Source: Agriterribacter humi (GTDB taxonomy: Bacteria; Bacteroidota; Bacteroidia; Chitinophagales; Chitinophagaceae). Taken from it: a DNA stretch of 64,000 nt. Numbering within the stretch: the stretch's first letter is position 1; each line of letters starts with the position of its first letter. The stretch is from assembly GCF_009192765.1 (NCBI RefSeq), contig NZ_VOHQ01000012.1:140309-204308 (forward strand). The letters run 5' to 3'. Of the stretch, positions 54,243-64,000 are shown piece after piece. Made by a program: the position numbers and the translations under genes. The notes beneath the pieces were generated by a model that worked only from the letters and a program-made list of their open reading frames with translations, was not told where the DNA came from and made no database searches.

Positions 54243-56300
54243 TTATCTTTTCGGTTCCTGATCAATGAGTTGCATCAAATCTGCCACCTTTTCTACCGGC
54301 TGTAAACACGAATAATTACGGCATAAATAGATAGCGGTTTTGTCTTTCACATACCGGTTGCTCAATAATGGATAATGGTCATTATTTCCCCCGGCAGATT
54401 GAATTACCCTATTGGGCAGGTAATGCGACAAAATACCCCCGGTAATATCTTTATAACGATTCCCTACCACCGCTATTTCATTTAACCCATAAAATATATC
54501 GTTCATAACAGATGCCCATATCCCAAACGAGGTGGGATATTTTACGATCACCCCGTTTAAAGAAGCACAAATATTCAATGCCCTTTCTCTCCAGGCGGCA
54601 TTATTAAAAACAAGTGACAAATAATGCAAATTCCAAGCCATTATTGAGTTACCCGAAGGGGTTGCGCCATCGTATATTTCTTTTATACGCAAAATAACGT
54701 CCTGCTGGTTGCGGTGCGTATAAAAAAAGAAGCCCGTCTCTTCCTCACTGAAATTATCAATTATCAATTCGGTCAGTTGCTTTGCTTTGAGCAGGCAATC
54801 CTGGTCCCCAGTAATCTCCTGCAAAAAAATAAGCGCCTGAACCAGGTATGCATAATCATCTAAAAAGGCCGGATGCCTGCTTACTCCATTTTTGTATGTA
54901 TGCATCCAATTGTCCGTGTCCACCTCCTTAAATTTATCCAGCAGAAATGCCATATTCTTTTGGGCTACCCGTTTATACCTTTCATCGCCCAGGGCTGCAT
55001 ACGCTTTACTGCAGGCTATATTCATCAGGGCGTTCCAGCTCAGCAAAATTTTATCATCGGTTAAAGGAGGAATTCTTTTGCCCCGCACTTCTAAAAGTCT
55101 GGTTTTGCAGGACTTTAATAAGGCCTGCAATGTTTCCCCATTCAAATCATTTTGAGCGGCAAATTCATCGAAAGGTTGGAGTATTCTTAATATATTTTGA
55201 TGCTCCCAGTTGCCTTCCGCGGTGATATCATAATACTTGCAGAAGACGGCGGCGTTTTCCAGCAACACGGCTTCAACTTCTTTCTTATCCCAAACATAAT
55301 ATTTGCCCTCAACGCCCTCACTGTCGGCATCCAAAGCAGAAAAAAAACCACCTTCTTCACTCATCAGTTCGCGTTCAATAAAATTCATCGTTTCCTCCAC
55401 TGTGTGGGCGTATAAAGGGTTTTTGGTGACTTGATACGCCTCGCTTAATACAATTATCAATAGTGCGTTATCATAAAGCATTTTTTCGAAATGAGGCGCC
55501 AGCCATTCATTATCGGTAGCGTACCGCGCAAATCCTCCTCCCAACTGGTCGTATATTCCTCCATAAATCATTTTATCCAGGCTAAGCAATGCCTGCTGCA
55601 ATGCCTTTTCATTTTTTGTGTGGAAAAAATGCCGCAATAAAAACTGTATAGTGAATGTTTGTGGAAATTTAGGCGCTCGTCCAAAACCACCATCCGTTGT
55701 GTCCGCAGATTGCATAATATGGTCAAAAATTGTATTGAGCTGACCTGCTGTTATTTTTTCCTGGTCAGGGGAGTGTACGATCCCAAAAGCATTGGATTGC
55801 AACAGGTGGCCGGTAAGGTTTTCTGCCTGTGTTTCTATTTCATCGCGTTTTTCCTTAAAAGCGGTAATAACACCCTGCAGCACCTGCCGCCATGAAGACC
55901 GGTTAAGAGCGGGAGAAGGAGGAAAATAGGTGCCCCCGTAAAATGGCTTTTTGTTCGGTGTTAAAAACACATTGAGCGGCCATCCTCCACTGCCGGTCAT
56001 TGTTTGAACGGCATTCATATAAATATGATCCAGATCCGGCCTTTCTTCGCGATCTATCTTAATATTAATAAAATGCTCATTCATGATAGCCGCGGTGTCT
56101 TCATCTTCAAAACTTTCCTTTTCCATTACATGGCACCAATGGCAGGCGGCATAACCAATACTTACCAATATGGGTTTATTTTCTTGCTGTGCTTTTTTTA
56201 GAGATTGTTCGCCCCAGGGATACCAGTTAACCGGATTATGGGCGTGTTGCAGCAAATAAGGACTGGTTTCATGTATGAGATGATTGGTGTGTTCAGCCAT
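54243..56300 (-). CDS. DUF255 / thioredoxin-fold protein (YyaL/SSP411 family)
   Basis: 685 residues. Starts [25 protein letters not shown], then the thioredoxin-like [33 protein letters not shown] and [12 protein letters not shown]. The rest is an alpha/alpha toroid (six-hairpin glycosidase-like). The cellular role of this family is not established. Complete; monocistronic. Confidence 0.93.
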   Translation of the reverse strand: MAEHTNHLIHETSPYLLQHAHNPVNWYPWGEQSLKKAQQENKPILVSIGYAACHWCHVMEKESFEDEDTAAIMNEHFINIKIDREERPDLDHIYMNAVQTMTGSGGWPLNVFLTPNKKPFYGGTYFPPSPALNRSSWRQVLQGVITAFKEKRDEIETQAENLTGHLLQSNAFGIVHSPDQEKITAGQLNTIFDHIMQSADTTDGGFGRAPKFPQTFTIQFLLRHFFHTKNEKALQQALLSLDKMIYGGIYDQLGGGFARYATDNEWLAPHFEKMLYDNALLIIVLSEAYQVTKNPLYAHTVEETMNFIERELMSEEGGFFSALDADSEGVEGKYYVWDKKEVEAVLLENAAVFCKYYDITAEGNWEHQNILRILQPFDEFAAQNDLNGETLQALLKSCKTRLLEVRGKRIPPLTDDKILLSWNALMNIACSKAYAALGDERYKRVAQKNMAFLLDKFKEVDTDNWMHTYKNGVSRHPAFLDDYAYLVQALIFLQEITGDQDCLLKAKQLTELIIDNFSEEETGFFFYTHRNQQDVILRIKEIYDGATPSGNSIMAWNLHYLSLVFNNAAWRERALNICASLNGVIVKYPTSFGIWASVMNDIFYGLNEIAVVGNRYKDITGGILSHYLPNRVIQSAGGNNDHYPLLSNRYVKDKTAIYLCRNYSCLQPVEKVADLMQLIDQEPKR

Positions 56301-56339
56301 TCAGCTAAATTCGTAAAATTACTTTTATTGCTGCTTAAA

Positions 56340-57116
56340 TTACTTTTTATTGCTGCTTAAAAACTTTTCCAGGGCTGCTACCATTGAAGGTGTTTCGGGA
56401 GCGGGAGCTTTAATGTGCAGTGTTAAACCAGCTTCTTCTATGGCTCTGGAAGTATTGTTTCCAAAGGCGCCTATCCTTGTTCCATTTTGCTTATACCGGG
56501 GAAAATTCTCTAACAGGCTTCTAACCCCACTGGGTGTAAAAAAGCATATTACATCAAATTCAGATTTTGTAAGCACCTGTTTTACATCATTACTGATGGT
56601 TCTGTACATAAATGGGGTAGCAAATTCGCACTTATTGGCCTTGAGCCAGCTGATTATATCGTTATCCTGCTGATTTTCCGAACAGGGATACAAAAACTGT
56701 TCATTCTCCTTGTGTTTATTAATTACATCGAACAGGCTTTTGTTTGTTCCGTCAGCACCATAAAACACTTTTCGCTTTCTATAGAGAATAAACTTTTGAA
56801 GATATAAAGCTACCGCTTCTGTAATGCAAAAATATTTGGTATCCTGTGATACTGCTACTCTCAGCTCTTCACAGATACGAAAAAAATGATCAATAGCATG
56901 CCTGCTGGTAAATATAACAGCACTATATAAGCCAATATCAATTTTTTGCTTACGAAAGTCCTTTGAAGGGATGCCCTCCAGCCTTATAAACGGGAAAAAC
57001 TCCAGTTCAACACTGTGCTTTCGTGCCAGTTCAAAATAAGGGGATTTATCCGAATCCGGGCGTGGTTGGGTTATCAGGACCTTTTTAATAGACATAGTAG
57101 AACTGCTTACTGCCAT
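56340..57116 (-). CDS. hemD: Uroporphyrinogen-III synthase
   Basis: Closes the tetrapyrrole ring in heme synthesis. 258 residues from the Met at 57116 (MAVSSSTMSIKKVLITQP); another Met seven codons on is equally plausible, and the frame is open to 57185, where it overlaps the preceding gene by 17 bp. Recognisable motifs: VLITQPRPDSDKSPYFELA, FFPFIRLEG, AVIFTSRHAIDHFF and FDVICFFTPSGVRSLLENFP. Sequence similarity in this family is low, so confidence is moderate to high. Confidence 0.87.
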   Translation of the reverse strand: MAVSSSTMSIKKVLITQPRPDSDKSPYFELARKHSVELEFFPFIRLEGIPSKDFRKQKIDIGLYSAVIFTSRHAIDHFFRICEELRVAVSQDTKYFCITEAVALYLQKFILYRKRKVFYGADGTNKSLFDVINKHKENEQFLYPCSENQQDNDIISWLKANKCEFATPFMYRTISNDVKQVLTKSEFDVICFFTPSGVRSLLENFPRYKQNGTRIGAFGNNTSRAIEEAGLTLHIKAPAPETPSMVAALEKFLSSNKK

Positions 57117-57168
57117 TTTCTCCTGTTTAACTATATGTTTATCTTTAGTAGGCAATGATTTTGCAAAG

Positions 57169-58164
57169 TTACGAACTTCTTCCAAACAAATGTAACAGGA
57201 GTTTGTAAATCAGTAAAACCGGTATGATTTCAAAACCACAGACATACAAAACAAGATGCAACAAGCTAATTTTTAACTCATTACGCAATACAGAAAAATA
57301 TAGTATAAACCTGTATATTAATAAAAATCCTAACAAAATAATTGAAACTGTAAAAGCAATCTGCTGAAATACAGGATCGCCGAAGGCCAGGACAAGCATC
57401 AATGGTATTAATAAAATTGATAATATTTTATTGACCAAAAAGACAATAAAAATATAAGAATCCGCTGCCATTGGCTGCCCGAACATCCAGCCCATTAGCT
57501 TTAAAATAAAATATTTTCCGCAATAGATCAATGCTATACTAAAAAAACAAATGGCAAATAACAGCCAGGGCTTTGCAACATTATTGGCTGTATATTCTAT
57601 TACCAGGTAGCTGAAAAGCGCAGTGCTGAAAACAAAAAAGATATTAAAGAGCAGGGTTGTCATCCCCGCCTGCTGAAGTTGATCCCGTATTTGTTTCTGC
57701 CTGAAAGCCGATTTCCAGAAAACGTTAAATACGTCCTGGAAATATTTGGGAAACCCTACTCTTAATATGCCCAGGAAAAACAAGGTTCCGCATAAAATGT
57801 AAAACAGCTCATCCTTGCTATCGGGGCTGTACCGTTGTGAAGGCATATAAACAACATCACCGCCAGTATTATAATAGGGATGTTGCATTACATATGAGCG
57901 AACAGCACTTCCATAAGGCAGAAACCCTGGAACAAGGGTATCTTTTTGAACCATTGGTATTGAATCGGTTCGTAAGAGCACCTGGGATGGTTTTACTACC
58001 TTAACCGGGATGGTCTTTTTCTGCGCAGGTTTAGATATGGAAGAATCTTTTATAATCGTTGTCTGTACAGGAGGCAGTTTTACCCCCGAAGAATCATCCT
58101 GGCCGCATACGGCAGAGATCAAAATGCTCTGCAAAACCACACATAATAAAATGATTCTTCTCAA
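57169..58164 (-). CDS. DUF4271 membrane protein
   Basis: 331 residues, signal-like N-terminus (IILLCVVLQSILISAVCG), a Pro/Ser/Lys-rich linker, then seven or eight hydrophobic helices (FPKYFQDVFNVFWKSAFRQ, LLFNIFFVFSTALFSYLVI, GFEIIPVLLIYKLLL). A DUF4271 protein next to hemD is a common Bacteroidota arrangement. Function unknown. Confidence 0.85.
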   Translation of the reverse strand: MRRIILLCVVLQSILISAVCGQDDSSGVKLPPVQTTIIKDSSISKPAQKKTIPVKVVKPSQVLLRTDSIPMVQKDTLVPGFLPYGSAVRSYVMQHPYYNTGGDVVYMPSQRYSPDSKDELFYILCGTLFFLGILRVGFPKYFQDVFNVFWKSAFRQKQIRDQLQQAGMTTLLFNIFFVFSTALFSYLVIEYTANNVAKPWLLFAICFFSIALIYCGKYFILKLMGWMFGQPMAADSYIFIVFLVNKILSILLIPLMLVLAFGDPVFQQIAFTVSIILLGFLLIYRFILYFSVLRNELKISLLHLVLYVCGFEIIPVLLIYKLLLHLFGRSS

Positions 58165-58226
58165 TTGTTCAAATGTTTAATGCTGCAAAAATATCTGAAT
58201 CGTCATAAATTATTTCAGGCTTATTG

Positions 58227-60038
58227 CTAAAACAGGCTAACCAATCCGAAATGTATTTTAGATTGCCTGAAATTAAACGGTATATCATCCCGCTTGCCTA
58301 TCGCATAGCTTAAATTAAATATGCCGGCTTTTGTTTCAAACGCCATGCCTATTCCCATTCCGAGATAAGTATGGTCTTTTTGCTGTATTTCACCATAAGC
58401 ATTGTTCTGCGCCCAGCCCCCATCGGCAAATCCAAAAAAATAAGAATTTAATCCTATAAAAAAACGATACTCAGCCGTTAATACCGTATAACTGCTGGCA
58501 TAAATACTTTCTTCATCAAAACCTCTTAATAATTTATAGCCGCCTACCTGGTACATTTCATTCTTAAAAATATCACGTGTATACAACCACCCACCGTTTA
58601 CAGCAGCTTTTATTACAGATTGCCTGCCCGTTTTAAAATAATGTGCGCCCGATACATTGATCTTTAAAAGGTAGGTCCGCAGATCCAGTGTATCGTACAA
58701 CGAAGCATAATCGAAATCATTACCTGATGCGTCTTTTTTAATGCTGGTAATAGTTGTATTGGGCTTAATTTTTCTTAACCCTGCCGAAGTTATAACCGTA
58801 AACTCATTTCCCCTGCGGGGGTTAAAACGATAATCCGTATTATTATACTTATAGTTTATCCCCACATTGCTGGTTGTTACATCAATATAGGAAGGTAGTT
58901 TTTTGGATGCTTTTACCTGTGAAGTATCTATACTGCCAGGCAGTACATTGGTAAAAAAATTTTGAAAAAACACTTTCCCGCTCTGCTTACCGGTTGACAG
59001 GTATTGTACGCCGAACCCGGCATTCAGATTAAGGAATGAGGAATCTTTTTTTAGCAGATCAAAATTGAAATCCAATCCAAATGCTGTATTAAAAACAAAA
59101 GGATGTTCATACAACAGATGCAACCGCGGCGATTTCACCTGTATTTGCTGCCAGTTCACTCCAATTGTTTCGCCACTGCCCAATGCATTCTTAAGATTAA
59201 TATTCGCCTCACCGGTTAGTTGCAATTTTGTTCTGCCGGTTCCTTCCGCCGCAGGTAAAAATCCTACCAGCACATCTACCTGGCTGCTCTTTTTGGGATC
59301 AATATACAGGTTCAATACGGAGCCGGAGCCTGTCATTGTCATATCCCATGCTTTAATTTCTTTCAGGTAAGGCAGCTCCAGCAATCGCTGACTAACAGAC
59401 TGAAGCCTGGCCTTTTTATAAAGAGAACCGTTCTCAATACCCAGATATCGCTGCAGAAAATAATTGGAGATCTTTGCTTTTCCATATACTCGTATGCTAT
59501 CAATTTTATAGGCGGGACCTTTTTCAGTTTTAAGTCTGCCGGATACCTTTTCATTTTGTACAGTCAGGCTATCCAATACAACACTTGCAAACGGATAACC
59601 ATTGTTTTCGTAATAATTAAGTATCCGTTCCTGCCAATACTGCACTTTATTGAAACTCAGCATATCCTTTGAAAAAGTTTTGCTGTTCCATCCTATGGAG
59701 GCAAGCATTTTCTTGTCGGCGCTGTCGGTATTCAATTCAACCCATTGGTATGTGCTTCCAATATACATCCAAACTTTGGCTGTTGCTGAATCAAACGCGG
59801 TGCTGTCTGCAGATGCGGTGATATAGCCCTTAGCCTGCAATGAGCCAATTACCTGATCAATGTATTGACGGCAATGCTCCTGGTTAGCAAATGTGGTTTG
59901 TAAATCCAGTGTTTCAGGCCGGAAGCTGGTATCTTTGTCAATAAAAATATAATGAAGCCTGTACTTATCCTGGGCGCCTGCGTATAACGACAGCACCAGA
60001 AAAAACACCAACCCTGTAAAGCAGCGCAGCCGGTTCAT
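58227..60038 (-). CDS. BamA/TamA-family outer-membrane protein with POTRA
   Basis: 603 residues from the Met at 60038 (MNRLRCFTGLVFFLVLSLYAGAQ signal peptide). POTRA-type region (NYYENNGYPFASVVLDSL, RVYGKAKISNYFLQRYLGI) in the first half, then a 16-strand-type barrel with GYKLLRGFDEESIYAS, the conserved loop of surface antigen D15 proteins, and a C-terminal phenylalanine (IHFGLVSLF). Role: outer-membrane protein insertion or lipid transport; not the main BamA by length. Confidence 0.88.
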   Translation of the reverse strand: MNRLRCFTGLVFFLVLSLYAGAQDKYRLHYIFIDKDTSFRPETLDLQTTFANQEHCRQYIDQVIGSLQAKGYITASADSTAFDSATAKVWMYIGSTYQWVELNTDSADKKMLASIGWNSKTFSKDMLSFNKVQYWQERILNYYENNGYPFASVVLDSLTVQNEKVSGRLKTEKGPAYKIDSIRVYGKAKISNYFLQRYLGIENGSLYKKARLQSVSQRLLELPYLKEIKAWDMTMTGSGSVLNLYIDPKKSSQVDVLVGFLPAAEGTGRTKLQLTGEANINLKNALGSGETIGVNWQQIQVKSPRLHLLYEHPFVFNTAFGLDFNFDLLKKDSSFLNLNAGFGVQYLSTGKQSGKVFFQNFFTNVLPGSIDTSQVKASKKLPSYIDVTTSNVGINYKYNNTDYRFNPRRGNEFTVITSAGLRKIKPNTTITSIKKDASGNDFDYASLYDTLDLRTYLLKINVSGAHYFKTGRQSVIKAAVNGGWLYTRDIFKNEMYQVGGYKLLRGFDEESIYASSYTVLTAEYRFFIGLNSYFFGFADGGWAQNNAYGEIQQKDHTYLGMGIGMAFETKAGIFNLSYAIGKRDDIPFNFRQSKIHFGLVSLF

Positions 60039-60087
60039 TACCAGCAAAACTAAAAGCATAAAATCTGAAATCAAAAATCATTTAGCA

Positions 60088-61224
60088 TTGGCAGGCATAT
60101 ACATCCATATCCCTTTTTGCAGGCAGGCTTGTTTATACTGCAATTTTCATTTTTCCACTTCGCTCCGGCTCAAGAACGATTTAATAAACGCTTTATTGAA
60201 AGAAATAGCATTATGCACCGTATATAATGATAAAAGCGTTGAAACGATTTATTTTGGCGGGGGCACGCCAAGCCTGCTGCAGGCAGAAGCATTGAATTCC
60301 ATTTTAGATGCGCTGCACCAGAAGTTTCATATTGATCCCAATGCTGAAATTACTCTGGAAGCCAATCCGGATGATATTTCAGGACAACTATTGACCTCAT
60401 GGAAAAGCATGGGCATTAACCGGCTGAGCATTGGCGTTCAATCTTTTTTTGAAGAAGATCTGAAATGGATGAACCGGGCGCATACAGGCGAACAATCTGT
60501 TAACAGCATTATGCTGGCACAGCATGCAGGTTTTGATAATCTTACGATTGACCTGATCTATGGCTCACCGGGGCTAAGTGATGAAAAATGGCAGCAGAAC
60601 GTTAAAAAAGCCATCGATTTTAATATACCACATTTAAGTTGTTATGCGTTAACTGTGGAGCCTAAAACAGCACTACACAGCCTGATCGCCAAAAATAAAA
60701 TGCAGGACACCGATCCGGAACAACAGGCAAGGCAGTTTATGCAACTTATTAGCTGGCTGGAGGATGCAGGATATGAGCACTATGAGATATCTAATTTTTC
60801 CATTCCGGGTAAAAGAAGCCGCCATAATACTTCCTACTGGCAGGGCAAGGCCTATTACGGCTTCGGCCCTGCAGCGCACTCTTTTAACGGAACAGATGCC
60901 CGAAGCTGGAATATCGCTAATAACACTTTATATATTCAATCCCTCCTGCAAAATATTATCCCGGCAGAAACAGAAAGGCTTACAACTGTACAAAGGCTTA
61001 ATGAATATATTATGACGAGTTTGCGCACTACAGAAGGCACTGACCTCAGCCATATTCAAACCCGGTTTGGAGCAACTTATGCACAACGGCTCTTAGCTGC
61101 TGCGCAACCTTATATGAATGAGAAGTTGATAATGCAGAACAATAGCCTGAGGCTTACCAATGCCGGCAAATTGTTTGCCGATGGAATAGCGGCAAATTTA
61201 TTTGAGGATGAGCTTTTAAAATGA
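60088..61224 (+). CDS. hemW: Heme chaperone HemW (radical SAM)
   Basis: 378 residues. The start is TTG at 60088, chosen because the family begins MAGIYIHIPFC. The radical-SAM cluster is Cys11, Cys15 and Cys18 (CRQACLYC). SAM-binding GGGTPS and INRLSIGVQSF follow; the C-terminal part is the HemW-specific region (GFGPAAHSFNG). The role in heme delivery is from the family. No upstream in-frame ATG is near. Confidence 0.92.
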   Translation: MAGIYIHIPFCRQACLYCNFHFSTSLRLKNDLINALLKEIALCTVYNDKSVETIYFGGGTPSLLQAEALNSILDALHQKFHIDPNAEITLEANPDDISGQLLTSWKSMGINRLSIGVQSFFEEDLKWMNRAHTGEQSVNSIMLAQHAGFDNLTIDLIYGSPGLSDEKWQQNVKKAIDFNIPHLSCYALTVEPKTALHSLIAKNKMQDTDPEQQARQFMQLISWLEDAGYEHYEISNFSIPGKRSRHNTSYWQGKAYYGFGPAAHSFNGTDARSWNIANNTLYIQSLLQNIIPAETERLTTVQRLNEYIMTSLRTTEGTDLSHIQTRFGATYAQRLLAAAQPYMNEKLIMQNNSLRLTNAGKLFADGIAANLFEDELLK

Positions 61225-61279
61225 TTACGCTGTAATTTTATGAAAAGGAAGCGACCAGCTTTATATATCTTCTTTCTTT

Positions 61280-61711
61280 ATGAACACAGTAACACAAATT
61301 GAAAACAGGTTTCGGATCTCAACCAATATTACAGAATTTAACCTCCCTTATATTCATCATTATTTGAGCCGGGATTCTTATTGGGCTTCAGGTATATCAA
61401 TAGATACAGTAAAACGCTCTATTGCTAATTCGCTTTGTTTTGGTGTATTTGAAAATGATAAGCAGGTTGGATTTGCAAGGGTAATATCAGACATGGCTAC
61501 ATTCGGCTACCTGGCCGATGTTTTTATTGATAAAAATTACAGGGGACTCGGACTATCCAAACTGCTCATGAAAACCATAATGGCATATCCTGAATTGCAG
61601 CACTTGCGCAACTGGCTGCTGATGACCAAAGATGCTCATGGATTGTACGAACAATACGGCTTTGCTGTTCATCCCCAACCTGAAAGAGTGATGCGTAGAA
61701 ACAAATCATGA
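61280..61711 (+). CDS. GNAT-family acetyltransferase
   Basis: 143 residues. The acetyl-CoA-binding signature (NYRGLGLSKLLMKTIM, R/Q-x-x-G-x-A type variant) follows beta strand VFID, preceded by VGFARVISD. Substrate unknown. Complete. Confidence 0.9.
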   Translation: MNTVTQIENRFRISTNITEFNLPYIHHYLSRDSYWASGISIDTVKRSIANSLCFGVFENDKQVGFARVISDMATFGYLADVFIDKNYRGLGLSKLLMKTIMAYPELQHLRNWLLMTKDAHGLYEQYGFAVHPQPERVMRRNKS

Positions 61712-61925
61712 CTGCTACAAAAGATAAATGCTGCTCAATTGGTTTTGTGAGATGATTTTCGAATTACCCTTACAAGCTGGGCTCCTGCCAGTATCGCTAT
61801 AATAACAAGAATAGCGCTATTGCTTAATAAACTGTACGAAAAAGGCATTTTTACACTTTAACTTATACAATTTACAAATTTTAGCCCTCCATTTAATGAA
61901 GGAATGATGAGTGGTAATGCACGGT

Positions 61926-62861
61926 TTATTTTATGGTTGGTATCATGCCCCGTATTCCCATATCCACCACCGGTTCTCCTTTCAGCGGATCCCATTTGCC
62001 ATTGTTTACCACTTCCTTCCATTCAAAGCTTTTATTGGTGGAAAGGGATACTTCTACTATGATATTTTCCGTTTCCTTTCCTGTAATAACCAGTTTGCCT
62101 GGTATAAATGCCGCTGTTACCACGCAGGAACCTGCGGGTACAGGTGAGGTATCAAAAATGGGATTAACTACAGTTGTACCGCCTTCAGGCGATTGCCCTG
62201 ACGTGGTATACATTTCGTTGAATCCTTCACCGCTCAATGTAGTTTCAAAACCCCAGTATCCCTGTTTGCGGTTGCCATCAACCGTTAGCGACTGGGTTTT
62301 GATGAGATAGGATTTGAGATAAGTATTATACCCGATAAATGACGCGATCGTTCCGGTAAGGTCCTGGTCAATCACTATAGTGCTGGAAGTAGTATCGGTA
62401 GCTATAGTAATGGTAGTATCAATATGGTATTGCACACTATAATTCTGGTAAGCCAGCGAAATACGCAACCATTCATATTCTCCGGAGGCGATGTCTTTCA
62501 GGGACATTGCATAAAACACTTCATTGTTACGGGCAGAAACGGATCGTTCAAAATCAATAGCGGCTTCTCCGCCCGCATCCGTTTCGGGGGCTTTATAAAG
62601 AATAACACCTTTGCCCAATGGCGTAGAAGCATTCAACGCTAATTCAATGTAATGTGTATTCATGCTATTGAACACAGGACTTTGAGCGGCGTTACCATCA
62701 GGAAGCGAAGCGGGTTGGCCGGTATTATTCAACCTTTCCTGCGTTGAATCGAACCTGTACCTGAAGATCAGTTTTGCTTCTGCAGCCTCACCATTATCTG
62801 CCTTGGTGCAAGATGCAGCACATATACATAGCGCTATATAAGCAACCCGATAATGTTTCAT
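61926..62861 (-). CDS. Lipoprotein of unknown function
   Basis: 311 residues with a lipobox (LCICAASC, Cys18). The mature part is beta-rich (YHIDTTITIATDTTSSTIVI) with no recognised motif. Such small lipoproteins in Bacteroidota are often surface or SusE/F-like, but nothing proves that here. Monocistronic. Confidence 0.75.
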   Translation of the reverse strand: MKHYRVAYIALCICAASCTKADNGEAAEAKLIFRYRFDSTQERLNNTGQPASLPDGNAAQSPVFNSMNTHYIELALNASTPLGKGVILYKAPETDAGGEAAIDFERSVSARNNEVFYAMSLKDIASGEYEWLRISLAYQNYSVQYHIDTTITIATDTTSSTIVIDQDLTGTIASFIGYNTYLKSYLIKTQSLTVDGNRKQGYWGFETTLSGEGFNEMYTTSGQSPEGGTTVVNPIFDTSPVPAGSCVVTAAFIPGKLVITGKETENIIVEVSLSTNKSFEWKEVVNNGKWDPLKGEPVVDMGIRGMIPTIK

Positions 62862-62925
62862 GTGATCATTTTATTGCTAACGCCGTGCGCTCAAACAAAA
62901 TTGCGGCTGATGATCAAAACCCCGA

Positions 62926-63699
62926 TCAGTTATTTAATTTAACAAACCCGCCGTCAATCGGATAGTCGCAGCCGGTAATAAAGGAAGCTTCATCCGAACA
63001 CAGGTACAGCGCCAGGTGCGCAATTTCAATGGGTTTGGCCATTCGCCCTATTGGCTGGGTTTTAGATAATTTCTCAAACATTTCCTTTTCCTTTCCCGCA
63101 TAATTCTTTGCCAGGAACCCATCAACAAAGGGTGTATGCACTCTTGCCGGGGAAATGCAGTTGCAACGAATATTATAACCAATATAATCTTTGGCTACAG
63201 ACAGGGTCATGGCGCCCACTGCACCTTTAGCAGCCGAATAAACAAAGCGGTCGGGGATACCCACCAGGGCTGCAATAGAAGCCATGTTCAATATAGAACC
63301 GCCCTTTTCTTTCATAAAAGGGATGGTTTCATGCAGGCAATTATATACGCCTTTAATATTTACAGCCACAACCCGGTCGAAATCTTCTTCGGCTGTGGTA
63401 TCGGCCTGCCCGATATGCGCAATACCAGCATTGTTTACGAGTATATCTATTGTCGTATGTTTTTGAGTGATCTGCGCTATTACGGTTTTTACTTCCTGCT
63501 GGTCAGCGATATTGCATTTGAAGAAGCTGCCTTTTCCGCCTTCTGTGGTAATTTCGTCAACAGTTAATGCAGCGCCTTTTTCATCCATCTCAAGAATATA
63601 TACTATACCGCCCTGCTTTGCAAAGGTTGTGCTGATGGCTTTACCTATTCCGCTTCCGCCGCCCGTAATAACAACTACTTTATCATCTAATCTGAACAT
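62926..63699 (-). CDS. Short-chain dehydrogenase/reductase
   Basis: 257 residues. Rossmann motif VVITGGGSGIGKAIS (TGxxxGxG), Asn in NNAGIAH, Ser in LNMASIAALVG, catalytic YSAAK (Tyr-x3-Lys), then PIGRMAKPIEIAHLALYLCSDEASFITG typical of classical SDRs. NAD(P)H-dependent oxidoreductase of unknown substrate. The C-terminus GGFVKLN is standard. Confidence 0.95.
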   Translation of the reverse strand: MFRLDDKVVVITGGGSGIGKAISTTFAKQGGIVYILEMDEKGAALTVDEITTEGGKGSFFKCNIADQQEVKTVIAQITQKHTTIDILVNNAGIAHIGQADTTAEEDFDRVVAVNIKGVYNCLHETIPFMKEKGGSILNMASIAALVGIPDRFVYSAAKGAVGAMTLSVAKDYIGYNIRCNCISPARVHTPFVDGFLAKNYAGKEKEMFEKLSKTQPIGRMAKPIEIAHLALYLCSDEASFITGCDYPIDGGFVKLNN

Positions 63700-64000
63700 G
63701 AGAACAATTTGAGATTTTAAATTTTAAATTTGAAATGCAACCCCGGTTAACAATGTTTTTTATGGTACCCGCTACAGCAACACAGATTGATCGTTCCTTG
63801 CGACGCTCCGTTCATCTGCATATCATTGTGGGTATTTTGTGATACTCATCCTTTCCCTGCTCTTTCTTTTCAACCTGTGTGTACCTAAAATAGGTTGACA
63901 TATTTTATAATGGTTCAAACAAATTTAATTGTTTATTTAATGGGTCATCTTCATTAATTTTTACTGTATAGATTGTCATTCTTTTTCTGCTTTCTTTTGC
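63700..64000. other. Terminal gene-free stretch
   Basis: AT-rich. A run of overlapping TTTTAAATTT repeats lies at 63714-63733. No ORF, terminator or consensus promoter stands out. Confidence 0.5.

Overview
The window comes from a member of the Bacteroidota, most likely the Chitinophagia (Chitinophagaceae-like). The evidence is gene content: a SusC/RagA-type receptor, a propeller two-component sensor, gldF-gldG and gldK-gldL-gldM-gldN of the gliding/type IX secretion machinery, a T9SS cargo protein, DUF4271 and DUF4783 proteins, and -7 promoter boxes of the TAnnTTTG type. Most genes are ordinary chromosomal housekeeping. The accessory part lies at about 9.0-18.0 kb.

1-9005: a SusC/RagA TonB-dependent receptor (minus strand, C-terminus outside the window) diverges from a propeller sensor kinase and an AraC-type response regulator. 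A perfect 24-bp palindrome of LacI-operator type lies between them. A large secreted protein of unknown function follows.

9093-18005: a type II-C CRISPR-Cas locus in the order tracrRNA (minus), cas9, cas1, cas2, transposase, array. Five features stand out. (1) cas9 is exceptionally long (about 1,889 codons) and is split into two reading frames just after a conserved Pro-Trp near the end of the RuvC domain; all catalytic residues lie in the first part and the WED/PAM-interacting part in the second. (2) The tracrRNA can be read directly: promoter, anti-repeat and terminator. Its pairing shows that crRNAs come from the minus strand. (3) Two of the four CRISPR repeats are interrupted at exactly the same internal position by three tandem 45-bp palindromic units. 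(4) A REP-associated tyrosine transposase (RAYT) and its palindromes sit inside the locus, between cas1 and cas2 and after cas2. (5) cas9 is much more A/T- and Lys-rich than cas1 and cas2, which suggests separate origins.

18006-31521: an ion channel with an unusual GCG filter, a Gre-type factor, a DGC zinc-binding protein, a QueD/PTPS homologue with an upstream inverted repeat, an Fnr-like regulator, an amino-acid permease, MutL, a GH3/beta-lactamase-fold fusion enzyme, and gldG-gldF.

31795-40416: a T9SS-exported protein, then a hexuronate-use cluster (KDG kinase, KDPG aldolase, uronate isomerase UxaC, MFS transporter) and a convergent GMC oxidoreductase.

40591-64000: a DUF4783 protein, a polytopic membrane protein, GpmI, an ECF sigma factor with a membrane/beta-barrel partner, a lipoprotein, UvrC, the gldKLMN operon with a clear terminator, a DUF255/thioredoxin-fold protein, HemD, a DUF4271 protein, a BamA/TamA-like outer-membrane protein, HemW, a GNAT acetyltransferase, a lipoprotein and an SDR oxidoreductase. 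No tRNA or rRNA genes were recognised.
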